From Ottelia alismoides (taxonomy: Eukaryota > Streptophyta > Magnoliopsida > Alismatales > Hydrocharitaceae), in the NCBI GenBank assembly GCA_037367405.1, contig JAZKJV010003370.1, positions 744,001-808,000 on the forward strand: DNA of 64,000 nt, read 5' to 3'. Positions 44,581 to 56,017 of the stretch are shown in pieces. Each line of letters opens with the position of its first letter. The first letter of the stretch is position 1. Below the pieces are notes generated by a model, which saw only the letters and a list, made by a program, of their open reading frames with translations, did no database searches and was not told the origin of the DNA. A program made the translations under genes and the position numbers.

Positions 44581-45692
44581 ATTAGATGTCAACATGATTC
44601 TATATTTTTAGTGTCAATCAGTGTGTCCGTCAAGAGATATTGAGTCGTCTATACTTATTTTCCTAGGAGTACACTAGGGTGCGTCTTTTTAAAGTATCTA
44701 ATATACTTGAACCCAGAATTGTAGAGCTAACGATGAAGAGCCCTTTCTGATGTACTAGTGTGACTCATAGAAGCCTAAGACTTGGTCCAAGTGGACACTT
44801 AAAAGGTTGGGAGTGCTCGCCTTGAATGTAAGATCATAATGATGTAGCTTTTTAACATAGTGAGCTTTCATCATTTTTATTCATTCATTTTTTTCTTTTT
44901 TCTTTTTTTATATTTTTCCTTTTTTTCCAGCTCCACTGCTTTTACCAAAGGTTGGCGCACACTGATCAACAATTTGATTTAATGTCATCACACCCAGACA
45001 CTTAGGTTTTGGTCAAGATATTAGTATGAGAACCAAGTCCCATACTTGCTAAAATGTTGACACTTAGGCTTCATAAAGCCTTCATTAATCATATCACATC
45101 CTTGAGCATCATAAGATCGATCCTAAACTTGAATTTCAAATCCCAGTTCCTCAAGTGAAACCTCAACTCATCTCAATCATGAACGCATTCGTGCAAGTGG
45201 AGTGATGGTCATATTCTTTAAAGGAAGTGACTAAGCATGCAATATAGCACACAAATCTTTCAAACTAGGGAAGTTTGAATTTTTAAGTCTAAGACCCTAA
45301 TGATTAAGACATGCTAACTTTAAGTCTCTGGACCACATAAACCAAGTTTTGAAGAACATCTCAAGCCTTGAGTGAAAAGTGTAAGTGCTAGGGAAAAGCA
45401 CCAAACTAAAAGTTAGCAGGTTAACAAGTGAGAAATTATTTATTTGAAGAATTTTTATTAAACAGAACACACTCTTAGGACAAAAGAAAATAGACTGGAA
45501 CAAGACTAACAACACAAAAATACCCAAACACACAACTTCAGTTCCTTAATATCAAAAATCTGACTTGAATATTTGGGGTTTGATATCACAGGTTGCCTTA
45601 TGTTTCAATTTACTTCTTCGCACAGAGTAAACTTCATGATCTGAATATGAAATATCTTCATCAACTTGGACCATGAATTGCCTAAAATGATG
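44581..45692 (-). other. 3' tract of Ath-5, distal part
   Basis: No gene recognised. A poly-purine-rich stretch (minus-strand reading of 44885-44935) and an AATAAA-like signal downstream of the 45693-46052 frame are visible. The minus-strand frame at 45297-45533 is hydrophobic and probably chance. Confidence 0.45.
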
Positions 45693-46052
45693 TTATTCTT
45701 CCTCAAAGGTTATAGTCATATCAACATGTAAAGATCTAAATTTCTCCAAAATAACAGGAAGACAAATCCAACACTTAGCTCCTACAATAGATCTATGGGT
45801 TTTACTTAAGAGAGAAAAACTAGACACAAGAGGATGACCTAACTTACAAGCAAGATGATAATCAGCTGGCTGAATATCCTCAAGTAATTGTATAGGATCC
45901 TCTATATCTAACTCCTCTAATAAAATATTATCTTCCTCAAGCGACATCACTCTTCTCAAAGAACTCTTTATCGACTTGATTTTAAAAAATATAGAGTTTA
46001 GATCTAGACTCTCTTCCATGCTTGACCCTGTGATACACCTAAGACTAGACAA
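45693..46052 (-). CDS. Unidentified intact ORF in the Ath-5 3' tract
   Basis: 119 codons on the minus strand; a second Met at residue 12 (MEESLDLN) is an alternative start. The protein is acidic and Leu-rich in the middle (EEDNILLEELDIEDPIQLLE), with a Cys pair in AKCWICLP and an acidic end. No membrane segment or known domain. It is open although the surrounding integrase is broken. Neither the NA elements nor Ath-1 or Ath-2 have it at this place. Some Athila elements carry an extra ORF behind integrase, but I cannot match this one to an env-like protein. It could be a captured sequence or chance. Confidence 0.35.
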   Translation of the reverse strand: MSSLRCITGSSMEESLDLNSIFFKIKSIKSSLRRVMSLEEDNILLEELDIEDPIQLLEDIQPADYHLACKLGHPLVSSFSLLSKTHRSIVGAKCWICLPVILEKFRSLHVDMTITFEEE

Positions 46053-46429
46053 CCATATATGGACTAAACGACTGGACCTTTCAATAAAGAGTCACACCCT
46101 TTCAGAACCCAAGACTCTATGTAGAAACTGAAGAGGCACAAGGGTTAACTTTATTTACAAGTTAGTTCCATTTACAACCTTAAAGTTTCAAAATAATTTT
46201 GAATTTTTTTACAATCCATGTCAAATAAGTATATGTTTAAAAAAAATTACAAAGATTTTCAAAACAAGTCAAACCGTATGTTCACAAATCTGTGTTAAAT
46301 AATTTGAAAACCACATCAAATAAATATATTAGTTCTCAAAAAGCTTTTCAAAATATTTTTTTACAAGACTCAGTTCAAAAATACAATACAATACACATGA
46401 CCATAATAGTTTGGAAAAAATAAAACCAT

Positions 46430-46774
46430 GAGCTATGGCTAAAGTGTATATGAAATATATACGGTACACCCCCCTATACTTAGCTTTTGCTATGTCCTCA
46501 TAAAACAAAGTGATATGAAGGCATGGCTCATGCCAAATACAAAGAAATGTACAAGAGCTGAATCAATAAGTAAGGTGTATGGAAAAGTGAGTAGAATGAA
46601 TCAATCAAAGAATAAAATGAATCAACTCCCACAATACTTAGGCTGAAAAATAGGCTAAGTATGAAGAAGAAAGGAAAAATAAAGTAGAGACGCCAACATA
46701 AAAGAAAATGAAGAATCTATAACAAAGGGTTTGGTTCCCCTCTATACTTAGGCTGAAAATAGCCTAAGTTAGGA
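46430..46774 (-). repeat. Hairpin tract with PPT-like repeats (Ath-5)
   Basis: Minus strand, in order: arms TAACTTAGGCT/AGCCTAAGTATAG at 46774-46737; ATACTTAG-CT/AGCCTAAGTAT at 46663-46628; then the long module (46535-46430) ending in CTAAGTATAGGGGGG. CATGAGCCATG (from 46532) can pair with CATAGCTCATG (to 46427) with one mismatch. Confidence 0.8.
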
Positions 46775-46880
46775 GTAAGAGTCTATAGATATGAGAAACG
46801 GAACCTAGAAGAATAAAGTCAGAAAGAATATGGATCTGATTGACGTTGAATCTGACCGATGTGAATCTTCTACTACAACT

Positions 46881-48142
46881 TCATGTTGTATCTGAAATAT
46901 CTGTAAATGAATCAACTGGCACTAAGTCAATGACTTCAACAAGAGTCATCCTTTCATTAGATTCAATAAAACATTTCAAAAGTTGACCATTTACCAAAAA
47001 GGATGGTGCACCATCTGAAAGATATGCAATCTCTACACTGCCATTTCCGTGCACTTCTTTAACTATATAAGGACCCATCCATTCGGATTTCAATTTCTTG
47101 TGGAAAATTTGTAACTTAGCATTAAACAACCATACCTTTTTTCCAGGACAAAGTTCTTGCATCTAATATGTGAATCATGCCACATCTTAACTTTGTCCTT
47201 ATAGATCAAGTTGTTGTCATATGATCTATTACAAATCTCCACTAACTCATTAAGGTTTAGATCTCTACAAAGCATGCCTAGGTGACAACTCTAATTAACT
47301 TTCTCGATTTTCCACTCAGATTTGTGAATTAATTCGACAAGCAAATTGCATGGATGCCATAGATCATTCTAAAAGGTGAAGTACCAAGACTTGTCTTATA
47401 GGTCGTCCTGTAGGCCCATAGAACTTGATCTAACAACTAATACCAGTTCTTCCTATCAAGACAAACTAACTTCTGAAGAATACTCTTCACCTACCTATTT
47501 GAAATCTCTGCCATGTCGTTCGACTGTGGGTGGTAAGGACTAGCAACTCTATGTTCAAACAAATAGTCCTTATCAAAATATCTCATTTATCTATTCACAA
47601 AATGGCTACCCCCGTCAGAAATCAAAACCTTAGGTACCCCGAACCTAGAAATGATATGTTCCTTTATAAACTTACAGACAATCAATGTCTGCGGCCCAGG
47701 TTAGGATAGCCTACACCCATCTCGACAAATAATCTATTGCTAACAAGATACACTCAAATCCCTGGCTATTGGGAAAGGGACCCATGAAATCTATGCCCCA
47801 TGAATAAAAAACATCATAGAAAATAATAGGTTTCATAGGCATCTCATCTCTAGAACCAACTGCCTCTCTCATCCTCTGACAAACAGGGCACGCCCGTACA
47901 ACATCGGTGGCATCTCTAAACAAGGTCGGCCAAAAAAATCCACATTGATGTACCTTTTAAGTGGTTATCTTTCCTGATGGTGTCCTCCAGCCTCAAATGA
48001 AGGACAGTACGTGAGGGCACTCTGGTATTCCTCCCGAGGAATGCACCTCCTCCAGATACAATCTGATCCTTCAAAGAAAAAGAACGGATCCTCCCAATGG
48101 TATCTCCTCGAATCTGGCTTCAGTCGGTCAATGCTGCACATG
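46881..48142 (-). pseudogene. Gypsy integrase (Ath-5)
   Basis: Minus strand. From 48142: DRLKPDSRRYHWEDPFF, RRCIPREEYQ, a damaged GGHHQ zinc-domain start, then at 47923 the frame FRDATDVVRACPVCQRM and WGIDFMGPFPNSQGFECILL, with the first catalytic Asp. The second and third catalytic blocks (about 47620-47480) are broken. The C-terminal frames 47275-47090 and 47162-46881 give MWHDSHIRCKNF and KKLKSEWMGPYIVKEVHGNG, the GPY/F module. Ends at TGA-proximal ISDTT near 46881. Confidence 0.85.
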
Positions 48143-48203
48143 ACGAAACATTAATTCGACCATTAATTTGATTAAATTAACAAGGGTAGTAATACACTCG
48201 TCA
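48143..48203 (+). mobile_element. NA-B 5' LTR remnant
   Basis: Only the last 60 or so bases remain. 'cattaattcgaccattaat' and the ending ACTCGTCA match the end of the NA-B 3' LTR (57510-57571). About 3.3 kb are missing, so this copy has no 5' promoter. Confidence 0.85.
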
Positions 48204-48206
48204 AAA

Positions 48207-48224
48207 TGACGCCGTTGTCAGGGA
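48207..48224 (+). promoter_or_regulatory. Primer-binding site, tRNA-Asp type (NA-B)
   Basis: TGACGCCGTTGTCAGGGA, three bases after the LTR end. It is one or two changes from the TGGCGCCGTTG-CGGGGA type used by Athila/Tat elements. Confidence 0.9.
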
Positions 48225-49693
48225 GGCAAACGGCTTAGGATCACTTTAGAAAATTAGATTTACGTTTTCCAGTCACTCGGGTAGTCTGATCCCCGAACCA
48301 CCTTGTAATTATTCTATTTTTTAATTATTTTTCTATTTTTTCTTCTTCTCTCTGACATTTTTTTATCTTTTTGTGCGAGGGCCCGGTGGACTTGGAGCGG
48401 CTTTCTTGAAGTCGACGCATCTCGAAGTGCATCGGAGGCCAACAATTCGTGGATCAAGTCGGCTGTTGAGACGCTAGAAAGATTTTTCTTTTTTTGTTGT
48501 TAACTTGTAAAAAAGTGTCTGCATTTACAGTGGTTCTCGTTTGGGATCTCGCGTATGTAAGCCATAATAAAACGTGTCCCAATGTGTTGTGTGGTTGCTT
48601 TACGTAAAATAGGACCTGCACTTGCAACTCTTAGAGCTATTTTAGGAATCGTTTGTGCTCGTAAAATTCTAGGACCACACTTCACATTCAAAATACGCAC
48701 TTAGACTGTAGGAATTTAGCCAAATTAAATCTATTCTTCATTTGCTAATAGAACTGCTTGTCTAGGAGCGACTTTTTCGTTTGCATTCCATTTAGTGTAA
48801 AAATTTTAATTCAGTATTGCATCCCGTAGTGTAGAGAGCTGGAGGCACTGTAAGTATTCTTACTCAAGAATTCATCATCGTTTTCTCGATTGCATCGGCT
48901 TTTTCTGATTCTCTCTCTCTCTCTTGGTTTTCTAACCTAGGATAAAGGAATTGGGACTGGACAGTAGACGTGATTGCTTGTATGGATTAATATCAGTGAC
49001 AACTAATCTTTAAAATCAGGATTGCTAATTGAATTGGACCAAAAAAGTTGACTAAAATTAACCCTTGTTTGCGGGAGATTAACCCCGACCTTTTTTCAGG
49101 TTGAGTGAGGGTACTAGAGTGTGTGAGCACCCTAGGGCAGAGATAAAAATCCATGCTTTCCATATCACATACCTCGATCCGAGCAAATATTAACAGCTGA
49201 GCTTTGGGTTCAACAGACCAGCGCCAAGTAGCCTCCGCCTACTCCGGTAGGTAGATAGGGGCGAAATTGTGGTGCACCGCGACAAGTTGCTAGTAGCCTC
49301 CGCCTGCGCTTGCAGGTAGATAGGGGTGAAGTTACAGCCTCATCAGCCTCTGCCTACTCTGTAGGTAGATAGGGGCAGGTCCTTCAACTTTTGGCTAGTA
49401 ATAGGAGCGGAGAAAGGAAGGGTGTTGGTATCTAAGGTGACATGTTAAACAGGGGAGACGCATTCGGCTTTTAGCCGACTCCCCTATAGGTCGTGTAACC
49501 TTTGCTACTTGTCTGAAAATTCACACATAAAATCAACCAGACTAATCGGACATGATTTCGGGTCCTTCACCGTGTTGAGTGTGAACTCAGGGTTCGCTCT
49601 TGTGTTTGTCTTTGTGTTTGTCCGTGTGTGTTATCCTGTATAATTGCACATTTTCTACCTCGATCTACTTACATTCATTCTTTACTCCTCAAG
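48225..49693 (+). other. Leader between primer site and ORF1 (NA-B)
   Basis: Matches the NA-A leader throughout. Shared phrases include 'ggcaaacggcttaggatca' right after the primer site and 'ttaacccttgtttgcgggag' near 49059. It contains three tandem hairpins. No gene. Confidence 0.7.
49229..49376 (+). repeat. Tandem leader hairpins (NA-B)
   Basis: Three copies: 49229-49262 (arms CCTAC/GTAGG), 49292-49327 (CCTGC/GCAGG) and 49343-49376 (CCTAC/GTAGG). Each starts AGCCTC and ends AGATAGGGG. Confidence 0.85.
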
Positions 49694-50727
49694 ATGTCGG
49701 GATATTGGTTCCCATACCCTGTGACCCCTGGTCATTCTTCCTCAACCATATATTGATCATCTTCGCCTTCTCCTTCTTCCATGTATCATCCGTCAACCAC
49801 GGGAGATCCTTACCCGTGGTCGGCTCCACCTCAACCCGATTATGATGTCAGAACTTCGACTGACTTCTCCAATTCTTCGCATTTCTCACCTACTCCATAT
49901 TCCAACACTCTGATTCCACTTCCATCTTGGGCTGACTGTCCTTATTCTGGAGTTCTTGCAGGAATCAAAGAATCGAATGAAGAGCAAGCCACTGCTGAGA
50001 CAGATGATTGGCAAAATTATATGCCCCCACATACTCCATTTTCACCTCAAGTAGGGACCAGACAACAATTTACAAATACACATCCCGACTGACCTTAGGG
50101 CATCACATGGTTGATCGAACAACCCGAATGGAGAGGCCTGCACATCATAATTTCCCAGACTTGATTGACTTTAGTGATCAAGCTTCCATTAACCAGCCTT
50201 CATTCGGAGAGCCTATATATTCACAAGATTGGACTCATGAGCTAGACTTATCAGTCCCTATTTCATCATATGAGGCTCCGACCAATATTTGCCATTTAGA
50301 TAGCCCATACTCGATCCAGCATTATATGGCAGAGTCTAGGTATGTTGAGTATGAAACCCCAACATCTCAGCAGTCTCCTCCAATTGAGCAGAACTCTCCC
50401 ATGATTTGTCATGAGAATTTTTTGGAGGATGACATTTCTCGGCTTATCGCGAAAAATGAAACATTAGGTAACAAGTTGAGAGATGTCATGGAAATATTGC
50501 ACTCAATTTCTGCCAGCTTGGGAATGAAAGTGGAGAAGGACATAAATAGTTTTGGGGATGAAAACAGAGCAAACATTGGGGAACCCACACCTTTTGTACA
50601 CTTGGAGTCCCTTCTATCTCCCTCTTCTACTATCCCCTTGCCTTTCAATCCAGCATCTGATCATTCATCCTCCAAAAACACCAAAAATGAAAATCCCAAA
50701 AAGACCAAAAACATTGAAAAATCATAA
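49694..50727 (+). pseudogene. NA-B ORF1, Pro/Ser-rich protein (broken)
   Basis: Counterpart of NA-A ORF1 from ATG 49694. It has a TGA at codon 21 (49754-49756) where NA-A has CGT, and a one-base deletion near 50091 that shifts the frame. From there the frame runs open to 50727 and keeps the C-terminal part that NA-A has lost: GMKVEKDINSFGDENRAN, a Ser/Pro-rich stretch and a Lys-rich end. The conserved blocks DLIDFSDQASINQPSF and YVEYETPTSQQSPPIEQNSP are present. The intact ancestor would have been roughly 340 residues. Confidence 0.75.
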
Positions 50728-50871
50728 AAATCCATAAAAATAAAAAATGACCTAAAAAAATTGGATCCTACCCTAAGGGAAGCACTCGATGAAGAATTGA
50801 TTTTTAATCTTCCCTTAATAAAGTCTATAGATCACTTTCCCGGCCTCAAATGATTTGTGAGAAGTAAATTG

Positions 50872-52183
50872 ATGCCCAAGAGGTCGGGCAATAAGAGGAC
50901 AAGGACTGAAAGACACATAGTGTCTACGGCAACCTCCTTGGTGATGAGGAGAAAGACCAAGAGCCGCAGAGTGAAGCGGTTGCCCCGAGTTGAATGTGAA
51001 AACAGAGACACCGTCTTTACCCATGCAAGAACTGATGATGACTCACTGATAAATATCCTCCCGAACTCTGTGTTTGACAAGCTCAAATTCATGCCACTTA
51101 GGAAGTCGAGAGAGATAGTTCAGCTGGCTGATCGATCTATCAAATGGTCGAGAGGAAATATTTCAGTCATTGTTACTTTCCAAGGTGCTCTACTCCGGGT
51201 AGACTTCATAGACATTGAGCACCAAGGAGAGTTCTCTCAGTCTCTGATTATTCTCGGGAAGATGTTCTTAGCATTGGCTAAGGCGACTATAGATTGCGAG
51301 ACTCAGGAGATCGATTTTTCAGCAATGGGAGCTCTTCGACCTCACCCAATCTTTAATACACTTTACTCCAAGGTGACCCACACATCCGCTGACAGTCATT
51401 ACCATCGAGAGGTAGATGAGTTCCACCTCTTTCCTACACCTGAGAGACCGACTGTCAGGACGACCGTTTGTTCAGAGACTCCCCACACCTCCACTTCATC
51501 AACTGCTTGCACCACCACCATGACAGCTTCTAAGGAGGACTCATGACCAGAAGCTATCATTGAGTCGGACACGACCTTTGTGGATTGCCTTGATCATTTC
51601 GATGATACGACACAAGAGCCCCATAATGCCAAGCCAACTGAGATCACTAACACTTTCTCGAGACGTGTGCTGACCCTTCAGGAATATTCTAATCTATATG
51701 GTGACTCGTCTGATGAGGAACCCATGGTCAGCACCGCACCACAACCCGGACCTTCAAAGGAAACAACCAAGACTAAATTGACTTCACATCAAAACACGGT
51801 TGCTCCCTCTTCTAGTTGGCTATCTAGTGAGAGGAAGTCGAGAATTGATTCCTCGAGGTGTTCCCCCGAACCTCTCAAGGTGTGTCGCTCTCATCTCCCT
51901 CTCAATGATTCAGGTTCTAGAAAACCGACCAAGAAAATTTCCTTCAACATTCCGGAGAAGGAATTTTCAGAGGAATCCTCATCGGGTCCGGATAAGGTGA
52001 TTTATATAAGTGAGCTCAGTTCGGTTGTTCTTAAGCCGTATCTAAGAAAGCCCTTGTGTCGACCCGCATTGGACGATCCCTTCACCTCACTACTGTTCAT
52101 CTGAGGACGATTCTGACAGCGACACACTTGTATATTACCCACCTCCTTGCTCCCGCAAGAAGGTTCGTCACAAACCTTCTTGA
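50872..52183 (+). pseudogene. NA-B ORF2, retropepsin-like protein (broken)
   Basis: Counterpart of NA-A ORF2. Basic N-terminus, active-site strand ARTDDDSLINILPNSVFDKL with the same D-D-D, then VQLADRSIKWSRGNISVIV and SLIILGKMFLALAKATIDC. A TGA at 51544-51546 (Arg in NA-A) breaks it, after which the frame continues from 51580 (EITNTFSRRVLTLQEYSNLY) to 52104. One further shift precedes the final HKPS and TGA at 52181-52183. The TGA just upstream (50851-50853) is shared with NA-A. Confidence 0.75.
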
Positions 52184-52278
52184 TCCCTGTATATTCTCAC
52201 TCCTTCTCGTATATATTTTTCCTCCCTCCCCAATGATTCGAATCACTCGCCCTGGCTCCATATCATTTCATTTTATGG

Positions 52279-52683
52279 CTATACTTAGGATGATCAGATC
52301 CTAAGTATAGGGGGGAGAGTGACCCGAGTCTCTTCACCATTCATTGTATATTCTCTAGATCTCTTCGGTTCTCACGTTTACTCCTGTCCTATACGTAGGC
52401 TGATCAGAGCCTAAGTATAGGGGGGACCGATGCCCACCGTATATATACTCCTCCATTTCCCCTCTTAACCTCACCCGCCCCATTTTTTTATCTTCTTCTA
52501 CACTTAGGCTTCCAGAGCCTAAGTATAGGGGGCGGAGCGACTTCTATACTTTTTGTTATTTTAGCTTTCCTACGCATAGCACAAGCTATGTCTTTTTCCT
52601 CGCTTTCCGTGCTCTGAGGACATAGCACACGCTAAGTATAGGGGGCGTGTATATATTACATATATACTTTACCCATAGCTTGT
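52279..52683 (+). repeat. Hairpin tract with PPT-like repeats (NA-B)
   Basis: Module 1 (52279-52315): CTATACTTAGGAT/ATCCTAAGTATAG. Module 2 (52389-52425): arms with GGCT/AGCC and one mismatch. Module 3 (52499-52532): ACTTAGGCT/AGCCTAAGT. Module 4 (52571-52683): ACAAGCTATG (52581-52590) pairs with CATAGCTTGT (52674-52683); GCTATGTC/GACATAGC is the alternative. The palindrome GTATATAT...ATATATAC lies between. Confidence 0.85.
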
Positions 52684-54150
52684 ACTTTCACGTATTTTCG
52701 CGTATTTTTTTCTTCTGTATATATTATGCAATAATTACAGCTGGGTAAAAATTGAAAAAAATGAAAAAAATTTATACTTGTTGTATAATACGTGTAAACC
52801 TTTTGTTAAAAAAATTAAAAAAAATTGTATATTTGTATACTTGTATAACACTTGTATAATTTGTATAATACTTATAAACTCTTGTAAATAGTTGTAACAT
52901 AGGAGGTATACCAAAGTTTTGAAAAAAAACAAAAAAATAAAAAAACAGGTTTCTTATTTACTCTCGCATATCATCCTTGCATTCTAAAAAGAAAAGAAAG
53001 ACAAAGTCTTGCATTTCATTCATCTACATAGCATGTCATCTACATCTCATCTGCATATCTTGCATATGCAAGGTGAAAAGCTAATGGGTTCTGAACCAAT
53101 TTATGAGTAGATGTTGAGGAAGGACTTGATTTGATCTTAATCCACCTAATTTCAGAGGAACCTTATAGGAACTGGAGTTAAGATTTCTCAGATCAAGTGA
53201 CTTAATTCTTTGAGTCCGCAAGTCTATGTTCACATGTCATCTTAATCAGTCCAAGTAGAATATCTCGTGCACACGCATGATTCTTTTAGATAATGACCTA
53301 ACTTGGACAAGCACAATGCACATAGCTCTTCATTGATGAGGTGGTGAGGAGGTAGAATCCTTTAGCTTGGAGTAGCACACGGGTGGAAACATCTGTCCTC
53401 CTCTAGGAAGGGTAGTGCATCTCAACCTAGTTTGGTGGTGTTGACATCTAAGGACGGGATGTTGTGGGTTGCAATAATGCTTCAAAAGAGGGATAGTCTA
53501 CTGGCTCAAGAGGAAAAACTCCTGATGTACATGTTGCACCTTGTATATAGTTCAAAAAAAAGAAACAAAAAAGAAAAAGAAAAATGCAAGAACTCCAAAA
53601 AAATAAACATGTCAGATAGGAAATAAAATACCTGTCAGAGTATGTATATTAGCAAGAAGTCTGCAGTTGGATGACTTGGCTACACTGGTGAGGCATCCCG
53701 GGATAGGTAGCTACACTAGCTACTGTCCATTCTTTTCTCTACCCTCTCCTCTTGAGCTGGTCGCACTTGAACTTAGAAGGGAATACCCCGCTCCTTGAGG
53801 AAAGAGTTACTGGACCGGGGAATTAGAGTTACCTTGTTAGAGGAGGCTGCTTCTGAGCCATTTATGATGTGGAGAGCTATTTTACACTTACACAGTACAA
53901 GTAAGATTCATAGTCATCAGAAATTTGCGTATGAGGATTTGTTCTAACCTGACGGTTGAGGCGTCTTGAATAGAAGACTTGTGGAACTTGAAGTCTGTAA
54001 GGTCTGAAGTTCAGATCCCAATAAGGTTCCGCCACACAATTAATCCAAAGGTCAAATCAAGCTCCATTCTCAACTTTTGTTCATGACCTTAGTATGGAAC
54101 CCAATCTCATTTCACTCTTGCATTTCATTTTATTTGCTCGGGGACGAGCA
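52684..54150 (+). other. Non-coding 3' tract of NA-B
   Basis: AT-rich to about 52990, then closely follows the NA-A 3' tract. Nothing that looks like a gene. Confidence 0.65.
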
Positions 54151-54169
54151 AGGTTTAAGTATAGGGGGT
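54151..54169 (+). promoter_or_regulatory. Polypurine tract of NA-B
   Basis: AGGTTTAAGTATAGGGGGT directly before TGATAAATCC. Confidence 0.85.
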
Positions 54170-54934
54170 TGATAAATCCGTGATTCATCACTCTAAAAGT
54201 TTAAAATAGAGCTTTGTTCCTGAGTAATTAGCTGCATATTTCCCCTTATCTTGCATAATTAGCATTCATGCATTGAAACATAATATCTGCATTTTAGCAT
54301 TCATATTTGCATTAAATGAGAAGCCAATTTCACTTGTAATTATTCACTTGTATATTAGCTAAAATACCTTATTTGTATATATTTTAAACTAACTCCGAAT
54401 CCAATAAAACCAACTCCATAGTGTATATACTACTAACACTAATTAAAGAAAAATATCAAAAAATTACTCACTTGTAAAATTACCCAATAAAACCCCAAAC
54501 CCAGTTGGAGACCTTAGACCTTAGAATGCACATATCTCTCTCATACAACCTCCTAATTAGGTCTACTCACTTTTAAAGTAATATACATTCAAAGACCTTC
54601 AAAACAAGATCAATTTCATTAAAATCGGAGCACTTATGCAAAACTTGGGTTTTGGGCCCCTTTTGTATATTGTACATATTGACCTTTTTGCCTTTTATGT
54701 TATCCTTTTTATTTTCTTAATTATTAAAAATCCAAAAAATAGATTAAGTTGTAAATAATCTTTTTATATTTTCTCTATTTTTATTTTAAATTTTCTCTTA
54801 TTTAAATATGACAAAAAATAACAAAAGATAAAATGCGAGACGAGCAACTTTTGTGTTGACCACTTTTTGATTTAATCCATTTTGTTTTTTCTTTTTATTT
54901 TTCTTTACATTTAATTTTTGAATTTTCTAGGAGC

Positions 54935-54967
54935 GACATGTGGCAGCTCCTGGAGCCGCCATATGTC
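54935..54967. repeat. 33-base palindrome near the U3/R border (NA-B)
   Basis: GACATGTGGC opposite GCCATATGTC, one mismatch; same position as 24505-24537 in NA-A. Confidence 0.8.
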
Positions 54968-56017
54968 ACCCCATTTTTTCATTATTTTTGGATTTATTTT
55001 ATTATTTTCGGATTTATTATTATTATTATTCTATTACTATTTTAATTATTTTTAGTAGCCTACTATATTATTTTATTAATTATTTATTTTATTCCCCTTT
55101 TACTTCTTCTCCCCCTACTTGCCTTCTACTCCAAGCCACATTTACCCCACTTCCTCCACCATTCTCTCCACTTTCTCCATCTCTTCTCCAACTTCCTCCT
55201 CCTCTTTTTATTCACCACCACCTCCATCATTTTCCATCATCCCGCCATCACGGAGCGAATCCCCGAGCTCCGACATTCATCTTGGTGACAACGATTTGAG
55301 GAGACGTTGAGCGACGACCGAGATCCACCTCCGGCGAGATCCATAGACATCCCCCTCCGTGCCGCAGCCTCCTCCGTGAGCTGCACAAGCTCAGGACCAC
55401 CTATTGTCCTTTGAGCGACGACCAGGAGCACACCTTCGAGCTCCAATCCCCAGGTAGAGGCCTCCGTCTCCCTCCTGATCTTCTTCTTCTTTTTCTTGCT
55501 TTTTCTCCTATTTTATTCGCCGCCCACAATCTACTCCACGCTCTGTCGGCCATCCTCCGAGCTTCGCCTCGGAGCTGGCATCTTCACGCACGCCTTCACC
55601 TTCTTCGACGAAGCACTCCACCCCACGCCGACGCAAGCTCTGCCACCTTAGCGGAGCTCGATCTCCGGACCACTTCAGCACCCCTCAGGCCTCTCCCCAC
55701 ACTCACAGTCACTCCACGCTCACGTAGCACGCCTCGGCTATTCCACTGACCCCCTGCAGGTACTCCATCTTCGAATGGTCGGAACTTCACCGGAGCTCCT
55801 TCGAGCTTCTTCGTCTCCAATCTCTAGAGCAGTCCAACCACTCCTGAGACCTCCAGCAGATCCCTGACACCTCCACGATTCGTCCCAGTTACTTGGGAGA
55901 CACCGGCGACCTTCATCAACGACCAGAGGAGGGGGCGGAGCTAGACCCCCTTCACCGGAGCGCAGCCACCTCCGCCGCAGGATGCGGCGGACCGGTTGAA
56001 GACGAAGAGCAGCAGCA

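Larger units (their letters stand above)
44581..48142 (-). mobile_element. Ath-5, 3' part (minus strand)
   Basis: Contains, read on the minus strand, the integrase (48142-46881), the hairpin tract (46774-46430) and the 3' tract with an extra open frame, ending at the scrambled junction near 44580. The polypurine tract and 3' LTR of Ath-5 are missing. The 5' part lies at 57572-64000 on the far side of NA-B. Confidence 0.85.
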
